Assembly (NCBI RefSeq): GCF_004359215.1
Contig: NW_027152029.1
Coordinates: forward strand, 2,026,775 to 2,052,785
DNA length: 26,011 nucleotides
DNA from: Bremia lactucae
Lineage: Eukaryota; Oomycota; Peronosporomycetes; Peronosporales; Peronosporaceae
Reading direction: 5' to 3'
The stretch's first letter is position 1, and the number at the start of each line of letters is the position of its first letter. The notes below the pieces were generated by a model. That model had not been told where the DNA came from and did no database searches. It saw only the letters and a list, made by a program, of their open reading frames with translations. A program made the translations under genes and the position numbers. Below are positions 1-9,871 of the stretch, in pieces.

Positions 1-185
1 TTATTCGACGCTCTACAGTCCACTAGGGCTCTAAGTGACTTATCATTTGTCACTTTTAATTTCAAGGTGATGAGGATACCTCATTACCAGGTGCAGAGAC
101 ACATAATGATTGTGTGTCTGGAGCAACTTTAGTCAAGAGATTTGCAAATTCTTTTGAGGTTGCTGGATCAGTAGGGCGTTGCGCC
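1..185 (-). pseudogene. Retropepsin-like protease, N-terminal fragment (family A, left copy)
   Basis: The minus strand after gag continues in the -1 frame with a conserved linker (VGAQRPTDPATSKEFA) and reaches the protease active-site region at the window edge. The active-site stretch reads V-D-C-R-A-S-N (codons within about 3-23). The homologous site in element B reads V-D-C-G-A-S-N, so the Gly that follows the catalytic Asp loop is Arg here. The right-hand family-A copy has the same Arg. Retropepsins need the Asp-Ser/Thr/Cys-Gly triad, so this enzyme is probably inactive. Only the beginning of the domain is in the window. Confidence 0.7.
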
Positions 186-208
186 CCTACTGACACCGAC
201 CGTTTTTT
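170..208 (-). promoter_or_regulatory. Putative -1 ribosomal frameshift signal at gag/pol junction (family A, left copy)
   Basis: On the minus strand the heptamer AAAAAAC (208-202) sits in the gag frame as A-AAA-AAC. A 10-nt spacer follows, then a hairpin (191-170) with a 6-bp stem, a one-base bulge, a 3-bp stem and a triloop. The gag stop lies at the start of the hairpin. The same arrangement recurs at 25562-25600 and, diverged, in element B at 16682-16720. That a heptamer of this type supports -1 slippage is established for retroviruses; its use here is inference. Confidence 0.6.
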
Positions 209-1309
209 AGGGGTCCGCCTCGCTGTTGCGATTTTGCAACAACGTCGGACTTGCGATCATTGCCCTTTTTGGCATTCGGTCCATAATTACGTTGAGTACC
301 TCTCGGTACTGGGCGTGGAGCATTACACTCATGAGCGTAATGTCCTATCTTTTGACAGCGATTGCAGAAATGCAATCGCTTGTAGTTCGAAAAGCGAGGT
401 TTCTCGCTTTCGAATAAAAAGAGGTCCATAGGTTCTGGACCTCCCAGTTCGTGTCGTCTTGGAGGACGATATGATGGCGAACTAGCTTGAGCCTGTCTCA
501 AGCTAAGGTCCTCCTGTTCCGCAACGGATATTGCTTCTTCAAGCGTATCTAGTTTCAAGCGGAACAAGTGCGTCTTTACGGGACCATCTGCAAGACTTTG
601 CATGAACACCGTAATCAACGTGTGTTCGTGAACTGGGTTGTTCGTGATACAACTCGATAAGAGTCGTATGTGCTGGGCATATGCGTGAACATCACGCTTG
701 CCTTGCTTAAGTTTCAGAAGCTCTGATCGAGCTCTGAACTCAGCCCTAGGCGGTTCAAACGTCTGTTTAAGCCGGGCTTTAAAGCCTCAAGCGACCCAAA
801 GACATATGGGTCGCGCAACTTAAGGCCTAGTGCCCAAGTTTTGGCCCGACCTGCCAAATTTGATTGAGCGAATGCGATTTGCATTTGCTCGTCGACGATG
901 TGACGTGCCCTTATGGCATCGTCCAACTCGACAAACCATCTCAAGAGGGAGTCTTCTTCGACTCCCCTATACTTAGAGATGTCAATCTTTAAGGTTTCGG
1001 GACGACGCGTTTGCGTCATCCCAGGTACATGGGTCTGTACCTGTTGTAACCTCAACAGTTCTTCCTGTTGAGAGCCTTGCTGAGTTAGCAAGGCTACCTT
1101 TTCCTTCTTCTCGTCAAGTTCATGTTGTATGAACTTGCGATGGCTGAATGGAGGGCATCTCTGTCCAAATTGGACAGCATTGCCAAGATTGCATCGCTTC
1201 CTACGGTCAAACTCATTCGTTCGACCGCACTCCTTTCTATGTCACTTAAAAAGGAGTAGCTATCACGCGAAACGTGATGCGTATTTCCGTTATCATCGAA
1301 CATGTCCAT
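187..1309 (-). pseudogene. Gag polyprotein, frameshifted (family A, left copy)
   Basis: Gag forms the capsid/nucleocapsid of the retrotransposon particle. The start is the ATG read at 1309 (MDMFDDNGNTHHVSR), 48 nt inside the LTR. Order on the minus strand: N-terminal region (1309-1094), capsid-like region (1091-714), then C-terminal nucleocapsid region (618-187) with a CCHC zinc knuckle CNRCQKIGHYAHEC. A one-base deletion near 1137-1141, relative to the right copy, breaks the N-terminal part. A second frameshift near 770-790, at the alanine/lysine-rich GSLEA stretch, separates the capsid and nucleocapsid parts and is shared with the right copy. The gag stop overlaps the putative frameshift hairpin. 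Family assignment is secure; coding capacity is lost. Confidence 0.85.
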
Positions 1310-1357
1310 GTTAAATAAGGAACTGTGGTCATTGGACGGACTACAAAATGCTACTAG

Positions 1358-1796
1358 TGTAACGGGGCACTACTGGCTGTACTGCTTCAGTACAAGTCCA
1401 CTTCGCACTGCCTCAGTGCGAGTGGTGTCTCACGTCACTTCCCGTACACTAATACATGCAGAGGAATACTCTCTTTAAAACACATGCTTTAAAGAGGGTT
1501 AATTAAAAACCGTATTAATATAATTCAGTTTTTTTGTCTATCTACATAAAACTAACTTAATTATAAACTAATACAAAACATGTAAAAAAAGTCTTATTTG
1601 TCTTTGTCTTTGCGCGCGTCCAGCGCTGACTGGACCGCGGAGAAAGTAGATATAATGATCTATATGTACCAATGGATAAGCTTTTAGAACATTTGCCATT
1701 TAAAGTAATATTCTCCAAATATTATCTACCTTTTAGATAATATATTAATTAACAACCTTTAAGTGTCGATTTCATATAACGGTACACCCCGTTACA
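1358..1796 (-). repeat. LTR, family A (5' LTR of left element)
   Basis: 439 bp, bounded by TGTAACGGGG and CCCCGTTACA, that is, short inverted terminal repeats with the canonical TG...CA. It matches 23972-24411 (inverted) and 15048-15489 (same orientation). Near its transcript-downstream end (1370-1427) it carries two adjacent hairpins. The primer-binding region just inside (1357 downward) reads CTAGTAGCA, where element B has CTGGTAGCA, so the usual TGG is lost. Confidence 0.95.
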
Positions 1797-1826
1797 TCGA
1801 ACATCTCACGACCTTTGTTTCTTACA
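1797..1826 (+). repeat. Remnant of copia 5' LTR (last ~30 bp)
   Basis: The sequence tcgaacatctcacgaccttt, followed by gtttcttaca, closely matches the end of the copia 3' LTR at 5532-5561 (ctcgaatacctcacgacctt, then tattgcttaca). The remainder of this LTR would lie beyond the family-A insertion, outside the window. The following bases (GGTTATAAAACCAC) would be the primer-binding region, but the tRNA was not identified. Confidence 0.6.
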
Positions 1827-1829
1827 GGT

Positions 1830-2565
1830 TATAAAACCACTGGTTGGACCAAAAGACGCCAAGGCAGCACCGGCTTTAGCAGGCCAGCGAGGGCCTCGCC
1901 GGGACGCGGAGTATCTCTAGCGCGTTCGTCGCATGCTGCGATTTGGTTGAGGACACGCCGGTCTACAACAGAGGCTCAGCTAAGGAGGACAAGATTCTTG
2001 CGATGCTCGAAGTACTCTCGTCGCGCTTGGAGCGCATGAAAATGAGCCAGATCAAGCTCGGCGAAGACTAGTATATGCGCGGGGCCGTCGAGAGCGGATG
2101 CGCGAGGCCATCAAGAGCGGCTTGCTAGCATCGGCGCTCGGCGCGAACCTTGGTGCGGCTACGATGCGCATTGACGCGCTCAAGCAAGCTGAAGAGAAGC
2201 CGCCGATTAGGACGCCGCTCGTACGCGCCTTGACGCCAAGTAAGAAGTACTCGCCCTTTTTCTCGCTCGGGCCGCGTTTCCCGGCACTACCACCGCAGCC
2301 GTAGCATGAACGCGCGCGTGCGCCAGCACCGGCGCCGGTGCAGGTACCAGCAACGGCCGTGTACCACGCTGCCGGTGCGTATGGCGCGGGTTTCGCCGCA
2401 GCACAGCCACCGAGGTACTGGCATCAGCATATGCACGTTGGGACAACGGACGGGCGGCAGCGGAAGCTGACAGTGCGCAATTTCGATGGAACGGAGCACT
2501 ACCGCGGTCTCGGCTCGTCTTCAGTTCTACGACTGAAGACGCACGTTTCTTCGCCAGGTCAGACC
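1830..2565 (+). pseudogene. Copia Gag, N-terminal part (broken)
   Basis: The plus strand carries fragments of a Gag reading frame interrupted by stops. A helical, charged N-terminal part is readable around 1990-2215 (ILAMLEVLSSRLERMKMSQ, then MREAIKSGLLASALGANLG). A conserved-looking core RKLTVRNFDGTEHYRGLG lies at about 2460-2515. The frame runs on to FLRQV at about 2550-2565, where the sequence switches strand. The continuation of the same Gag ([15 protein letters not shown]) is found on the minus strand starting near 3117, which marks the inversion. No intact product is possible. Confidence 0.65.
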
Positions 2566-3120
2566 CCTTCTTCTCGTCGTTGCGGCCTTCGATCTGCTCT
2601 TCGGACCGCTGCGCCAACGAGGTCTTGCCTGAATCCCGTCGTACGTCGCACGTCGAGCAAAACACGACGATATCGCGAAGATCCGGCACGGTGTTCGTCA
2701 GCACTTCGTACGAGATGCGCGTCGCTCGTTCGCGCTCATGGGGCTACGATTGAGATTGTTGGTCGCATAATCAACAGCGTCGTCCCGGAAAAAGAGCGGC
2801 ATATTGCACGCAAAGATCATGGCCCTTGCCATGTTTAGCACAGTTCTGTGCATGCGGTCTGCCTTGCCGTCACTTGCCTGATTGCGTGCTTCACTGATCC
2901 GGCGCGCGCCCCGGTCGTATTTCAGAAGAGGTCGACTTTTTATACTCTCCTCCTCCGTCGGTGCGCAGAACAAGAATCTTACATCCGAAGCGTCGTTCGA
3001 AAAACGACATAACACGTATCGACTTGCTTGTGATAATAGCGCTCGGCAGTGCCACTCAGGTAGTGGCCGAGGAGATCGACTTTTATGAACTCGGTCCATA
3101 GAAGCCCGTACGCCGCTCGC
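2566..3120 (-). pseudogene. Inverted copia block: Gag middle fused to integrase (internal deletion)
   Basis: Read on the minus strand from about 3117, the block starts with Gag sequence ([20 protein letters not shown]). It is then joined by a deletion to copia integrase sequence: DGGGEY-like residues near 2960, RMHRTVLNMARAMIFACNMP and DDAVDYA around 2760-2850, and DLRDIVVFCSTC...SLAQRS around 2600-2690. It ends near 2566 at GRNDEKKG. Integrase inserts the cDNA into the host genome. The expected continuation of integrase ([10 protein letters not shown]) is on the plus strand at about 3134. Both block edges therefore join correctly if the block is flipped back. Stops and the missing N-terminal zinc domain make it non-functional. 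Confidence 0.7.
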
Positions 3121-3125
3121 ACCAG

Positions 3126-4240
3126 GGTCCCGAGTGTACCTGCCGAAAAGCAACGTCGGCATTACGACGCAACACTTAAAGAACATTGCTGCGCTGTCAG
3201 CAGAGCAGAAGGAACGACTGCTTCGCGGAATCAGCGATCATGTTGTGCACAGAGACACCGCGAGTGCGACGAGTCCGCGCACGTCACCTGCGCGAGCGCA
3301 GCAAGCAGCGCAAGCGACGTTGTCGAATTTTGAAAAAAGCGGCGCGACCGCGCGACCTAAGGTGAAGAAGAAACAGTGGCAGCGGCAGCCGCAGCTAAAA
3401 GTGTCGACGGCGATCACCGACGTCGTCAACCTCGCGTACGAGAAAGACCCGAGTTACTATGCATAAGCAATTCGCAGCATGATGCGCGCGGAGTGGGAGG
3501 TCGCAATGCGCGAAGAGATCAGCGCGCTTTAAGAGAACGGCGTTTGGCGTGTGGCAAAGAGAGGCGCAGGATCGAACCCGCTGCACTCAAAGTGGGTCTA
3601 CACGACCAAAATGGGCGCTGAAGGCGAGCTGGAACGGCACAAAGCGGGTGGAAACGATCAAGTGCTCGGCGTGGATTGCAGTCTCAACTTTGCAGCGGTG
3701 AGGAAATCAGCACCGTCAAGGTGGTGCTGGCACTTGCGGCAACTTGGAGTGTGCCTGCTTAACCTGGCGACATCTTAAACGCGTATGTTAAAGCGGACAA
3801 GGAGGCCCACCTCGAGATCTGCCTGCAGGTGCCGCGCGGTATGGATGTTTCAGGTGAAACACTACGTGAGCTTGGCGCTGCGAACTCTGGCCAGGTCGTC
3901 GTCGAGCTTCGCAAAAGCCTGTATGTATCGAAGCAAGCAGGACGCCTCTGGTGTCAGCTGCTCCATGCGCAATCATAGACGCCGAGTTCGTTCGGTGTGT
4001 CACCAACATGTGTCTGTACTTCCGGCGTGACAGCGAGGATCTCGTTGTCGTCGGTGTGTACGTCGATATTCTGCTTGCGACAAGAACAAGCGCTGCAGCA
4101 GTGGAGAAGCTCCTCGAGGGTTTGGCGAAGCTACAGATCAACGACTTGAGCCACGTGCACAAGTTCCTCGGCATGCGTGACGATCTTTGCGATGACGGCG
4201 GCTACCGCATCGATCAAGAAGATGCGATTTGAGAGCTGCT
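3126..4240 (+). pseudogene. Copia integrase tail and reverse transcriptase (broken)
   Basis: After inversion of the upstream block, the plus strand continues with the integrase C-terminal tail ([20 protein letters not shown], from 3134). The reverse transcriptase follows: MRAEWEVAMREEISAL near 3480-3530, SKWVYTTKMGAEGELERHKA near 3587-3645, ILNAYVKADKEAHLEICLQ in a shifted frame near 3775-3830, and VVVGVYVDILLATRTS at about 4045-4095. The copia catalytic motif is normally YVDD; here the codons at 4059-4070 give Y-V-D-I, so a metal-binding Asp is missing. At least three frame changes occur. Confidence 0.8.
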
Positions 4241-5034
4241 ACTCGCGCACGGCATGATAGACGCCAACGCGACGAAGACACCGATTTGCGAAGAGTGCTA
4301 GGAAGTGCTCAGCTACGACGCTGTGCTGCTCGAGACGACGAGCGCGAGGGCGGTCCGACCATCAACGTTTTAATCGCTTGCGAGGAGCTTACTGCGGGTG
4401 GCGCGATGCACGCGTCCGGACGTGGCGTTTGCTGTCCACAAGGCGACTCGGCAGATGCATGCGCCGCGCCTCCATGACTAAAAGCTTGCGAAGCGGGTTG
4501 CTTGGTACCTCAAGGGCACCGCGATGCTCAAGCTCACGACGTCGCTATCGCGAACGAGTCGGGACGCGCTGCAGTTGGCGGCGTACAGCGACGCTGACTT
4601 TGCAGACGACAAGCCGACCGCAAGTCGCTCACCGCAGAATGGTGCTCCTGAATGGGATGGCAGTGTCGTGGTGCGCCAATAAGCAGGGCGGTGTGTCACT
4701 ATTAATTATGGAGGTGGAGTTCGTTGCCACGAGCGAGGTCGCACGCGAAGATCATCGGCATGCGGCAGATGCTGATAGAGGTCGGCATGGCGCCGGCTGT
4801 TCCCATGCCTCTGCATGTCGACATCCAGGCTGCCATCAGCCAGATGAAGGCGAGACGTCGACGAAAAAGGCGAAGCACATCGACGTGCGCCACAAGTTCG
4901 TAATGGACTACGCGCAGCGCGACGTCATTCGAGCGCAGCATGTCTGTTCCATGCTGATACTAGCAGACTTAATGACGAAAGCAATGGATGCTTTTAAGTT
5001 GGCGACGTTGCGCGGCTTGATGATCCTGGCGTAG
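4241..5034 (+). pseudogene. Copia RNase H / C-terminal pol region (broken)
   Basis: The region continues the copia polyprotein. Recognisable pieces are SDADFADDK (about 4591-4617), the GGVSLLIMEVEFVATSEVAR stretch (about 4689-4745) and TKKAKHIDVRHKFV (about 4863-4903). It ends with LADLMTKAMDAFKLATLRGL and a stop at 5032-5034, which matches the usual C-terminal LADxxTKxL end of copia Pol. RNase H removes the RNA strand during reverse transcription. Several frameshifts separate the pieces. A purine-rich tract (about 5046-5062) follows and is a plausible polypurine tract before the 3' LTR. Confidence 0.75.
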
Positions 5035-5062
5035 TGGCTACCCGCGGCAGGGAGGAGCGCGG

Positions 5063-5561
5063 TGCACGAGCGGCGGAAACAGCGCGGTGCAGTGATGAGG
5101 CAGGAGGGACAACCAAGGCGCTCTGCGAAAACGAAGAGCGTGCAACAGTGATGACGCGGCTCAAATGGCGACGAGCGAACGACAACGACAGCGGCGCTGC
5201 TCAAGGACAGTGCGCTAGCAAAGATTGTGGCGCAGAGCAACAACCGGGAATACGCGAGCGAAAATGATGGTGTGGCGCTGCGCGCGACCGAGATGCGTAG
5301 CCTAGCGTTCACGAGGAAGAGTGTTTGAAATTGCATTTCTAGCCGTGTAGCAATTTTGGCATACATGAAACGACGCGTCTTTTCGATAGCGCTAAGGCGA
5401 CGCATTGAAGGAAGCGAAGAGGTTTTTTAGGAGTCGGAAGCGACGTTAGAGAATGGTTGGTGTAGAGAGAACGCAGCTAGCTAGCGCAACAAGAGCAACA
5501 GAAGAGAGATGAATACAGAATCTATTTCACCTCGAATACCTCACGACCTTTATTGCTTACA
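5063..5561 (+). repeat. Probable copia 3' LTR
   Basis: The segment follows a purine-rich tract and ends with the same ~30 bp found at 1797-1826. Ends of TG...CA at 5063 and 5561 would give about 499 bp. The right end is supported by that match. The left end is a guess, because the 5' LTR is not available for comparison. Confidence 0.5.
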
Positions 5562-5714
5562 GTTATTCGCATATTGAATTCAACAAGGCTACTTTTATAA
5601 TAAGAGAGCCGTCTCAAGTGGTACGATGTGTTGGGAATTGGCTCGCATTTAATTAATGTAGTTGTTACGTTAGCAATGTCGTCTGAATTGAATGTACAGT
5701 TAAATCTCTACTAA
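5562..5714. other. Short unclassified spacer
   Basis: AT-rich sequence between the copia 3' LTR and the transposase pseudogene. No reading frame or clear terminal inverted repeat was found here. Confidence 0.4.
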
Positions 5715-6683
5715 TTTATAGCCGCAGACCACCATTGCCCAGCAGATTTTTGCGGGTTTTAAAAAGGATTACACTAGGATCACAGTCGCACTCACTGCCA
5801 ACGCCGATGGACCACACAAACTACCACCATTTTTTATCGGGCATGCCAAAAACGTCGCTGCTTCAATCGCAAGACTGGTTTTACAGCTAGAATTTTACTA
5901 CCGGTCCAACAAGACAGCCTGGATGGCTGGCGTATTTTTCCAAGAGTGATTAAAACGCCTTGATGCAGATATGCGTGCAGCAAATCGCAACATTCTCCTG
6001 CTTATGGATGATACACCTTTGCATATTTTGGATGTGTCTCACTCCGAATGTTAAAGTATACCTGTTGCCACTAAATAACATCAAAGACCCAGCCAATGGA
6101 TGCAGGGATCATTGCTGCGTTCAAGAAGCGATACCGACGCTTCCAGTTGCAGAATGCATTGGATCTTGATGAGCGGAACGAGCACCATCTTTGCAAGGTC
6201 GACCAACTTACCGCAATGAGGTGGTGCCTTGCAGCATTAAGCGGGACTTTGCAAATAACAGTGGAGAGATGGTTTTGCCACACCGGGTTGTTTGACAATG
6301 TAACAGGCGACATATCTCAGATATTGGAAGTGAAGCGTGTTGAGGAGGACCTAACCGTTGCTCTTGAGAGATTGCCTTTGCGAGATCCAATGTCGATTCA
6401 ATTGCTGTTAAATGCTGATGAAAGTGGTACAGAGCATGTGTTTTGGAGTGATGAGGAGATCGCAAATCTCGTCTTCAGTGATCATAATGGTTTGCATGCC
6501 AATGGTAAAGCTGAGGAGGAGGAAACTAACCCGGGATGAAAAGCTGAAAGGGCTCTGTGGCGATCTCAATGATAATCTAGCAGATCCTGTTCAGCACCAA
6601 ATGCATTGTCAGCTTCGCAGAATCCAGAACACTGTCCGGTGTGTAAATCTCCAGCAGTCAACACTTGATACCAGACTACGATA
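5715..6683 (+). pseudogene. pogo/Tigger-type (DDE_1) transposase, broken
   Basis: The plus strand encodes most of a DDE_1 endonuclease domain in three shifted frames. The order is: RITVALTANADGPHKLPPFF (from about 5777), NKTAWMAGVFFQEW (about 5911-5946), NILLLMDDTPLHILDVSHSE (from about 5989), NVKVYLLPLN (about 6048-6077), then QPMDAGIIAAFKKRYRRF (from about 6090), and a C-terminal tail to about 6540-6680. In pogo-like transposases the second catalytic Asp lies in the ILLxxDN motif, here LMDDTP, and the third in the QPxDxGII motif, here QPMDAGII, so both are retained. The Trp in FFQEW is followed by TGA at 5947-5949 where the family has Leu or Trp codons. The N-terminal DNA-binding half is missing and no terminal inverted repeats were recognised. 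Confidence 0.75.
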
Positions 6684-8094
6684 GTAATTAGAAACTCTTA
6701 AAATTTATTTTGGTCCTTTGGGCCATAACTGATGCTTTATAACTCAGTCACCATAGAACGATTTTGTTCCATACTTTTTAAACCTTATGATAGGTTATAA
6801 CTTAGCAAATGACAAATTTTCGGAGGTTTTATCGTACTTAGAAAATTTAAGGTCTGATCGAAAAATCGAATACATTCTGCATGGAAAAGTCGTACCCACC
6901 CAGGCATGTCAAGCTACACATCCACACAAATCAAAGCAGTAAATTAGTGTTCTTGTCAAGTTTTAACGCATTTTTGTAGCTTACTAATAGGTGTGGTTGC
7001 GATAGCTCGACTTCAATTTTCTCCACAGTATGTTTATTATGTGGGTCGTAGAGTCTGACATAAAGGATTTTTGGCTCTAAGAGCCAGCGCCAACGTGGCG
7101 GACGTTCGACTGGAACGGAAAAGTCGTTATGACTTCGCGTAGTGAACGGCAAAATCCAAGGGAGGTCAGTGTATGTTACACGGAACGAGGCTCCCACTAG
7201 CACAAGAGGCACATGCAACCACCGGTACAAACACTATTATGGCCGAGGATCCGTCCATCCCCACAACTATTGGTAAATCGGTCGTTAGATGCAAGTTGAC
7301 CATAAAAACGCGGCGTTCAAAAATGTCAAGGGCCTAAAGCACACTTGGCGAAGAAGTCAGACAGGGGGTACCTACGCTACTTCACCAATATGCCGATATT
7401 GTCAACTGCGACGACGCCTTTTCAGAAAATTCTCCACCTGAAACTCACTCATTGAGTAACGCAGGAGGAGTCCGAAACATCGGCGAAAACTCTTCTTCAT
7501 TTCAAATAACGTCTCCGTGAGACTCTCACTCAAAAAATTTAAAGCAACCTTGTTGTTGTCCGAACCGTCTCTGACGTTGATGCATCAGCAATCTCGTCGA
7601 GGGGGTCAACTTGACATCTTGATGAGGTAGCAGTAATCTACTATACAGCTGCCTTCTCGCCTGGTAAAAATCCCGATCGGCTCAAGCAAGCCTGCTTTAA
7701 CCACTGGTATTGTGCGCAGCATGTGCGTAGGCTAAGCGTATACAATAGGCCAATCTTGGGTGCGATATTAAAAATCTGACAAAGAGTGGCCGCAACTTGG
7801 TCTTGAAGACCGCAAACACTACATTTGTAGTAGATGCTTAGAATTTAGTTAGACTCGGTAACCAACCAGTCAGACTTTTAAGGGTGGTGATCGATCTGAT
7901 ATGATTGTAAGTTGACGTGATACTGAATTGAATGCATATTCGCTTCTTGGTGAGGCCGTCATTCAGGACACAAAAATGACACTTAGTGCGTGTAGCGGAT
8001 CATCGATTGTTAAAGCTTACTCGTATCCGCTCAAAGTTTTGTTAAGAAATTCAAGACGTGATTTGCCATAATCCACCACCTATTAGAATTCCTG
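6684..8094. other. Decayed repeat-like sequence without a supportable gene
   Basis: The first ~250 bp are AT-rich and follow the transposase remnant. From about 7230 the plus strand has short open pieces (MAEDPSIPTTIGKSVVRCKL) with frequent stops. This lies directly upstream of the element C reverse transcriptase and may be its gag/protease/linker portion, but I could not align it convincingly to elements A or B. A 99-codon minus-strand frame at 6931-7230 shows no recognisable motif. No LTR was found here. Confidence 0.4.
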
Positions 8095-8900
8095 ATAGAG
8101 ATGTACGTTATAAAAGTGACCTGTTTCCTGGAGCTAAATACTATGTAAACACGGCAGTGGCGTATACCATGACGTCATTGACGTTTTCTTGCGCGTTAAG
8201 CACGCGGATGGAATAGTGCGTTGAAGTAAATATGTCTATTGACATCGACACTTTAAGTCAAGACGCCAAATATTGAGTGGCGGATTGTGCATGCTTGCAA
8301 TAAGCTAACTGCGGCACTATACAGGCACAAACAATAATTTCTAGGAAGGCCGCTCATCATAAAAGCATGGTAGGATGTGCAACGTACAGTGCACTCGCCT
8401 TAGTCGATGGCTATTACCAAATGTTCATCCGAGGTGGCATTCCACATACAGCGGTTAGCACCCCAAGAGGTATGCTCTGGGAGCGGCTGGTTGAGCCCAA
8501 AGACCTTTACATTGCCCTAGCTATGTTTAATATCCTGGTGACGCAACTATTCCGCCCTCACAATCGTTATGCAAACAAGTATGCTGATACCGTATTTGTC
8601 CATATAGAGCAGTGTCGGTCAGATATGAATAATCTCGTAGCACTGCTCGAGTACATGCGCACCAATAAGTTATATGCCAACGCATTAAAGTGCAGTATTG
8701 TACGGAAGAGACCCCTTCTTAGGGTGTATTATCGAAAAAGCGAGGCCTTGGGGCGGATCCCACCAAGGTAGAGACGCCATCGTAAATTGGGCGCTTCCTT
8801 ATAACCGAAAGATGTTACGTAAGTGGCTTGGTCTTGCTAACTACTTCCATAAGTACGGCGAAAACTACGCTGATACGGCTCACAATGGTGAATGATATGG
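8095..8900 (+). pseudogene. Ty3/gypsy reverse transcriptase (element C), broken
   Basis: The plus strand carries a gypsy RT. An N-terminal stretch (IRIPDRDVRYKSDLFPGAKY) lies from about 8088. YSALALVDGYYQMFIRGGIP, AVSTPRGMLWERLVEP and VTQLFRPHNRYANKYADTVF follow at about 8388-8600, and the thumb region MRTNKLYANALK at about 8655-8690. LRKWLGLANYFHKYGENYAD is read near 8817-8874 in another frame. The catalytic motif is normally Y-x-D-D; here the aligned residues are Y-A-D-T, so an essential Asp is lost. Stops and at least two frameshifts are present. The sequence then jumps directly to the chromodomain tail at about 8925, so RNase H and integrase are deleted. Confidence 0.8.
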
Positions 8901-8919
8901 AGTGAGAGGAAAATACTAT

Positions 8920-9099
8920 TATGCGCATGATTTTTGGGAGCCTCGTTTTCAACTGATGATGGACGTTCCGGGTAGTACGACGAGACCCATCTTCCTCGAC
9001 AGATGGTCCATCAGAGACCGAGCGCTTACCGCGCTCGAAAAAACGATTGGAGGTTCTCAATCCCTTCGCGCATCTCAAAAGATGAGCGTCCTCCAATGA
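8920..9099 (+). pseudogene. Integrase chromodomain C-terminal remnant (element C)
   Basis: The frame reads HDFWEPRFQLMMDVPG from about 8930. This matches the end of the chromodomain in element B (HDSWEPRSQLMLDVP, minus strand near 12500-12540). Chromodomains at the integrase C-terminus target chromatin in chromoviruses. The preceding RNase H and integrase are missing, with the deletion junction near 8905-8930. DNA-level similarity continues downstream and matches the region between pol and the 3' LTR of element B. Confidence 0.65.
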
Positions 9100-9715
9100 G
9101 GGTCCTCAAGGGAGTATGCCTCCTTAGGGGCAAGGCCTACACCCTAAAAACAGAATGGGCATGAGTCCCCCCCACAAGAGGCACGGTAACCCTGCCTCTC
9201 TAGACAAATGGTGCAGCTTGTAGCGTGCACGACTACGGTCCGTTTTTCGAACCGTTCCCGGGAAGCATATAATTTGTCAAGTCAGACCTCGCGGCCTATG
9301 CTTTGCACATTCTGTACAAATGCTTCCCAAGCTTGAAAAAAGGGTTGGCATCCATGTCTGCTTACGAGTGTACCACCGATGCCGAAAAGAGGCATCGATC
9401 AAGAATTCCGTTTAGACCTCTTTGGTTATCACGTGGGGATCAGAAGGTTTGACGGACGTGGTTCCGGGTGATTCGAACGACGACGCTGACTCGGCGCAGT
9501 CACATAGCACGGGGGTAGCAGGTGACTTCTAACAGTAACCTCCAATTAAAGTAGGAGGTGCTTTCTCGCAGTAACTTAACGCATGATCGTCTACTGATCA
9601 TTTGCATTACTAACGGCTGCCCTGATCCGTGCAGCTGCCAGCTCTGCGGCCTCACGGGCGACGCGCACGGGCTCAAACACCATGCGCAAATAAATTGATT
9701 ATTAACAAAAAGCAA
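9100..9715 (-). pseudogene. Antisense accessory ORF remnant (element C)
   Basis: On the minus strand, opposite to the element's own coding strand, a degraded reading frame matches the plus-strand frame 11285-12420 of element B. Readable pieces include ESPGTTSVKPSDPHVITKEV near 9430-9490, FLIDASFRHRWYTRKQ near 9380-9420, FVQNVQSIGREV near 9300-9335, RERFEKRTVVV near 9225-9260 and a Cys-Pro-Phe-Cys pair near 9150-9165. Two in-frame stops and a deletion of roughly 125 codons relative to element B break it. Function is unknown. The frame lies between pol and the 3' LTR in both elements. Confidence 0.55.
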
Positions 9716-9871
9716 TAATGCGATACAACTGGAAATTTATTTAAAATTAATATTGCAAAGTTTACAGGGGAAGAACAAGCATAGCCCTTCTTTATGCTAA
9801 ATAAATCATTTAAAAAGTTTGGGCCCCCAGTTACCCTGGCTCAGAGTGGTACTGTTGGTTAGGGGGGGTGA

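Larger units (their letters stand above)
1..1796 (-). mobile_element. Family-A Ty3/gypsy element, left copy (5' part; truncated by window edge)
   Basis: This LTR retrotransposon reads leftward out of the window. Its 5' LTR is 1358-1796, followed on the minus strand by gag and the first part of protease. The stretch is a near-identical inverted copy of 23972-25769 on the plus strand, with only scattered single-base differences by eye. Its right end abuts the remnant of a Ty1/copia 5' LTR, so it appears to have inserted into that LTR. The target duplication cannot be checked because the 3' end is outside the window. Gag carries frameshifts, so the copy is not autonomous. Confidence 0.9.
1797..5561 (+). 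mobile_element. Ty1/copia retrotransposon, decayed, with an inverted internal block
   Basis: The order on the plus strand is: 5' LTR stub, gag N-terminus, an inverted gag/integrase block (about 2566-3120), integrase C-terminal tail, reverse transcriptase, RNase H and 3' LTR. Integrase ahead of RT is the copia order. Many stops and frameshifts are present. The 5' LTR is interrupted by the family-A element at 1796. The 30 bp after 1796 resemble the last 30 bp of the 3' LTR (both contain CTCACGACCTTT...CTTACA). Confidence 0.85.

Noticed and set aside
2098..2304. Treating the 68-codon frame MREAIKSGLLAS... as a separate small gene
   Set aside because: It lies in the copia gag region with matching frames on either side, so it is a fragment of gag.
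6931..7230. 99-codon minus-strand open frame
   Set aside because: No family motif, no related copy in the window, and it sits in decayed repeat sequence.
9862..9871. Reading the G-rich tract before 9872 as part of a 5' end, making the LTR the 5' LTR of a minus-strand element
   Set aside because: The purine tract directly before TG fits a polypurine tract of a 3' LTR. The RT fragment upstream is on the plus strand, and element B shows the same order in mirror image with both LTRs and target duplications present.
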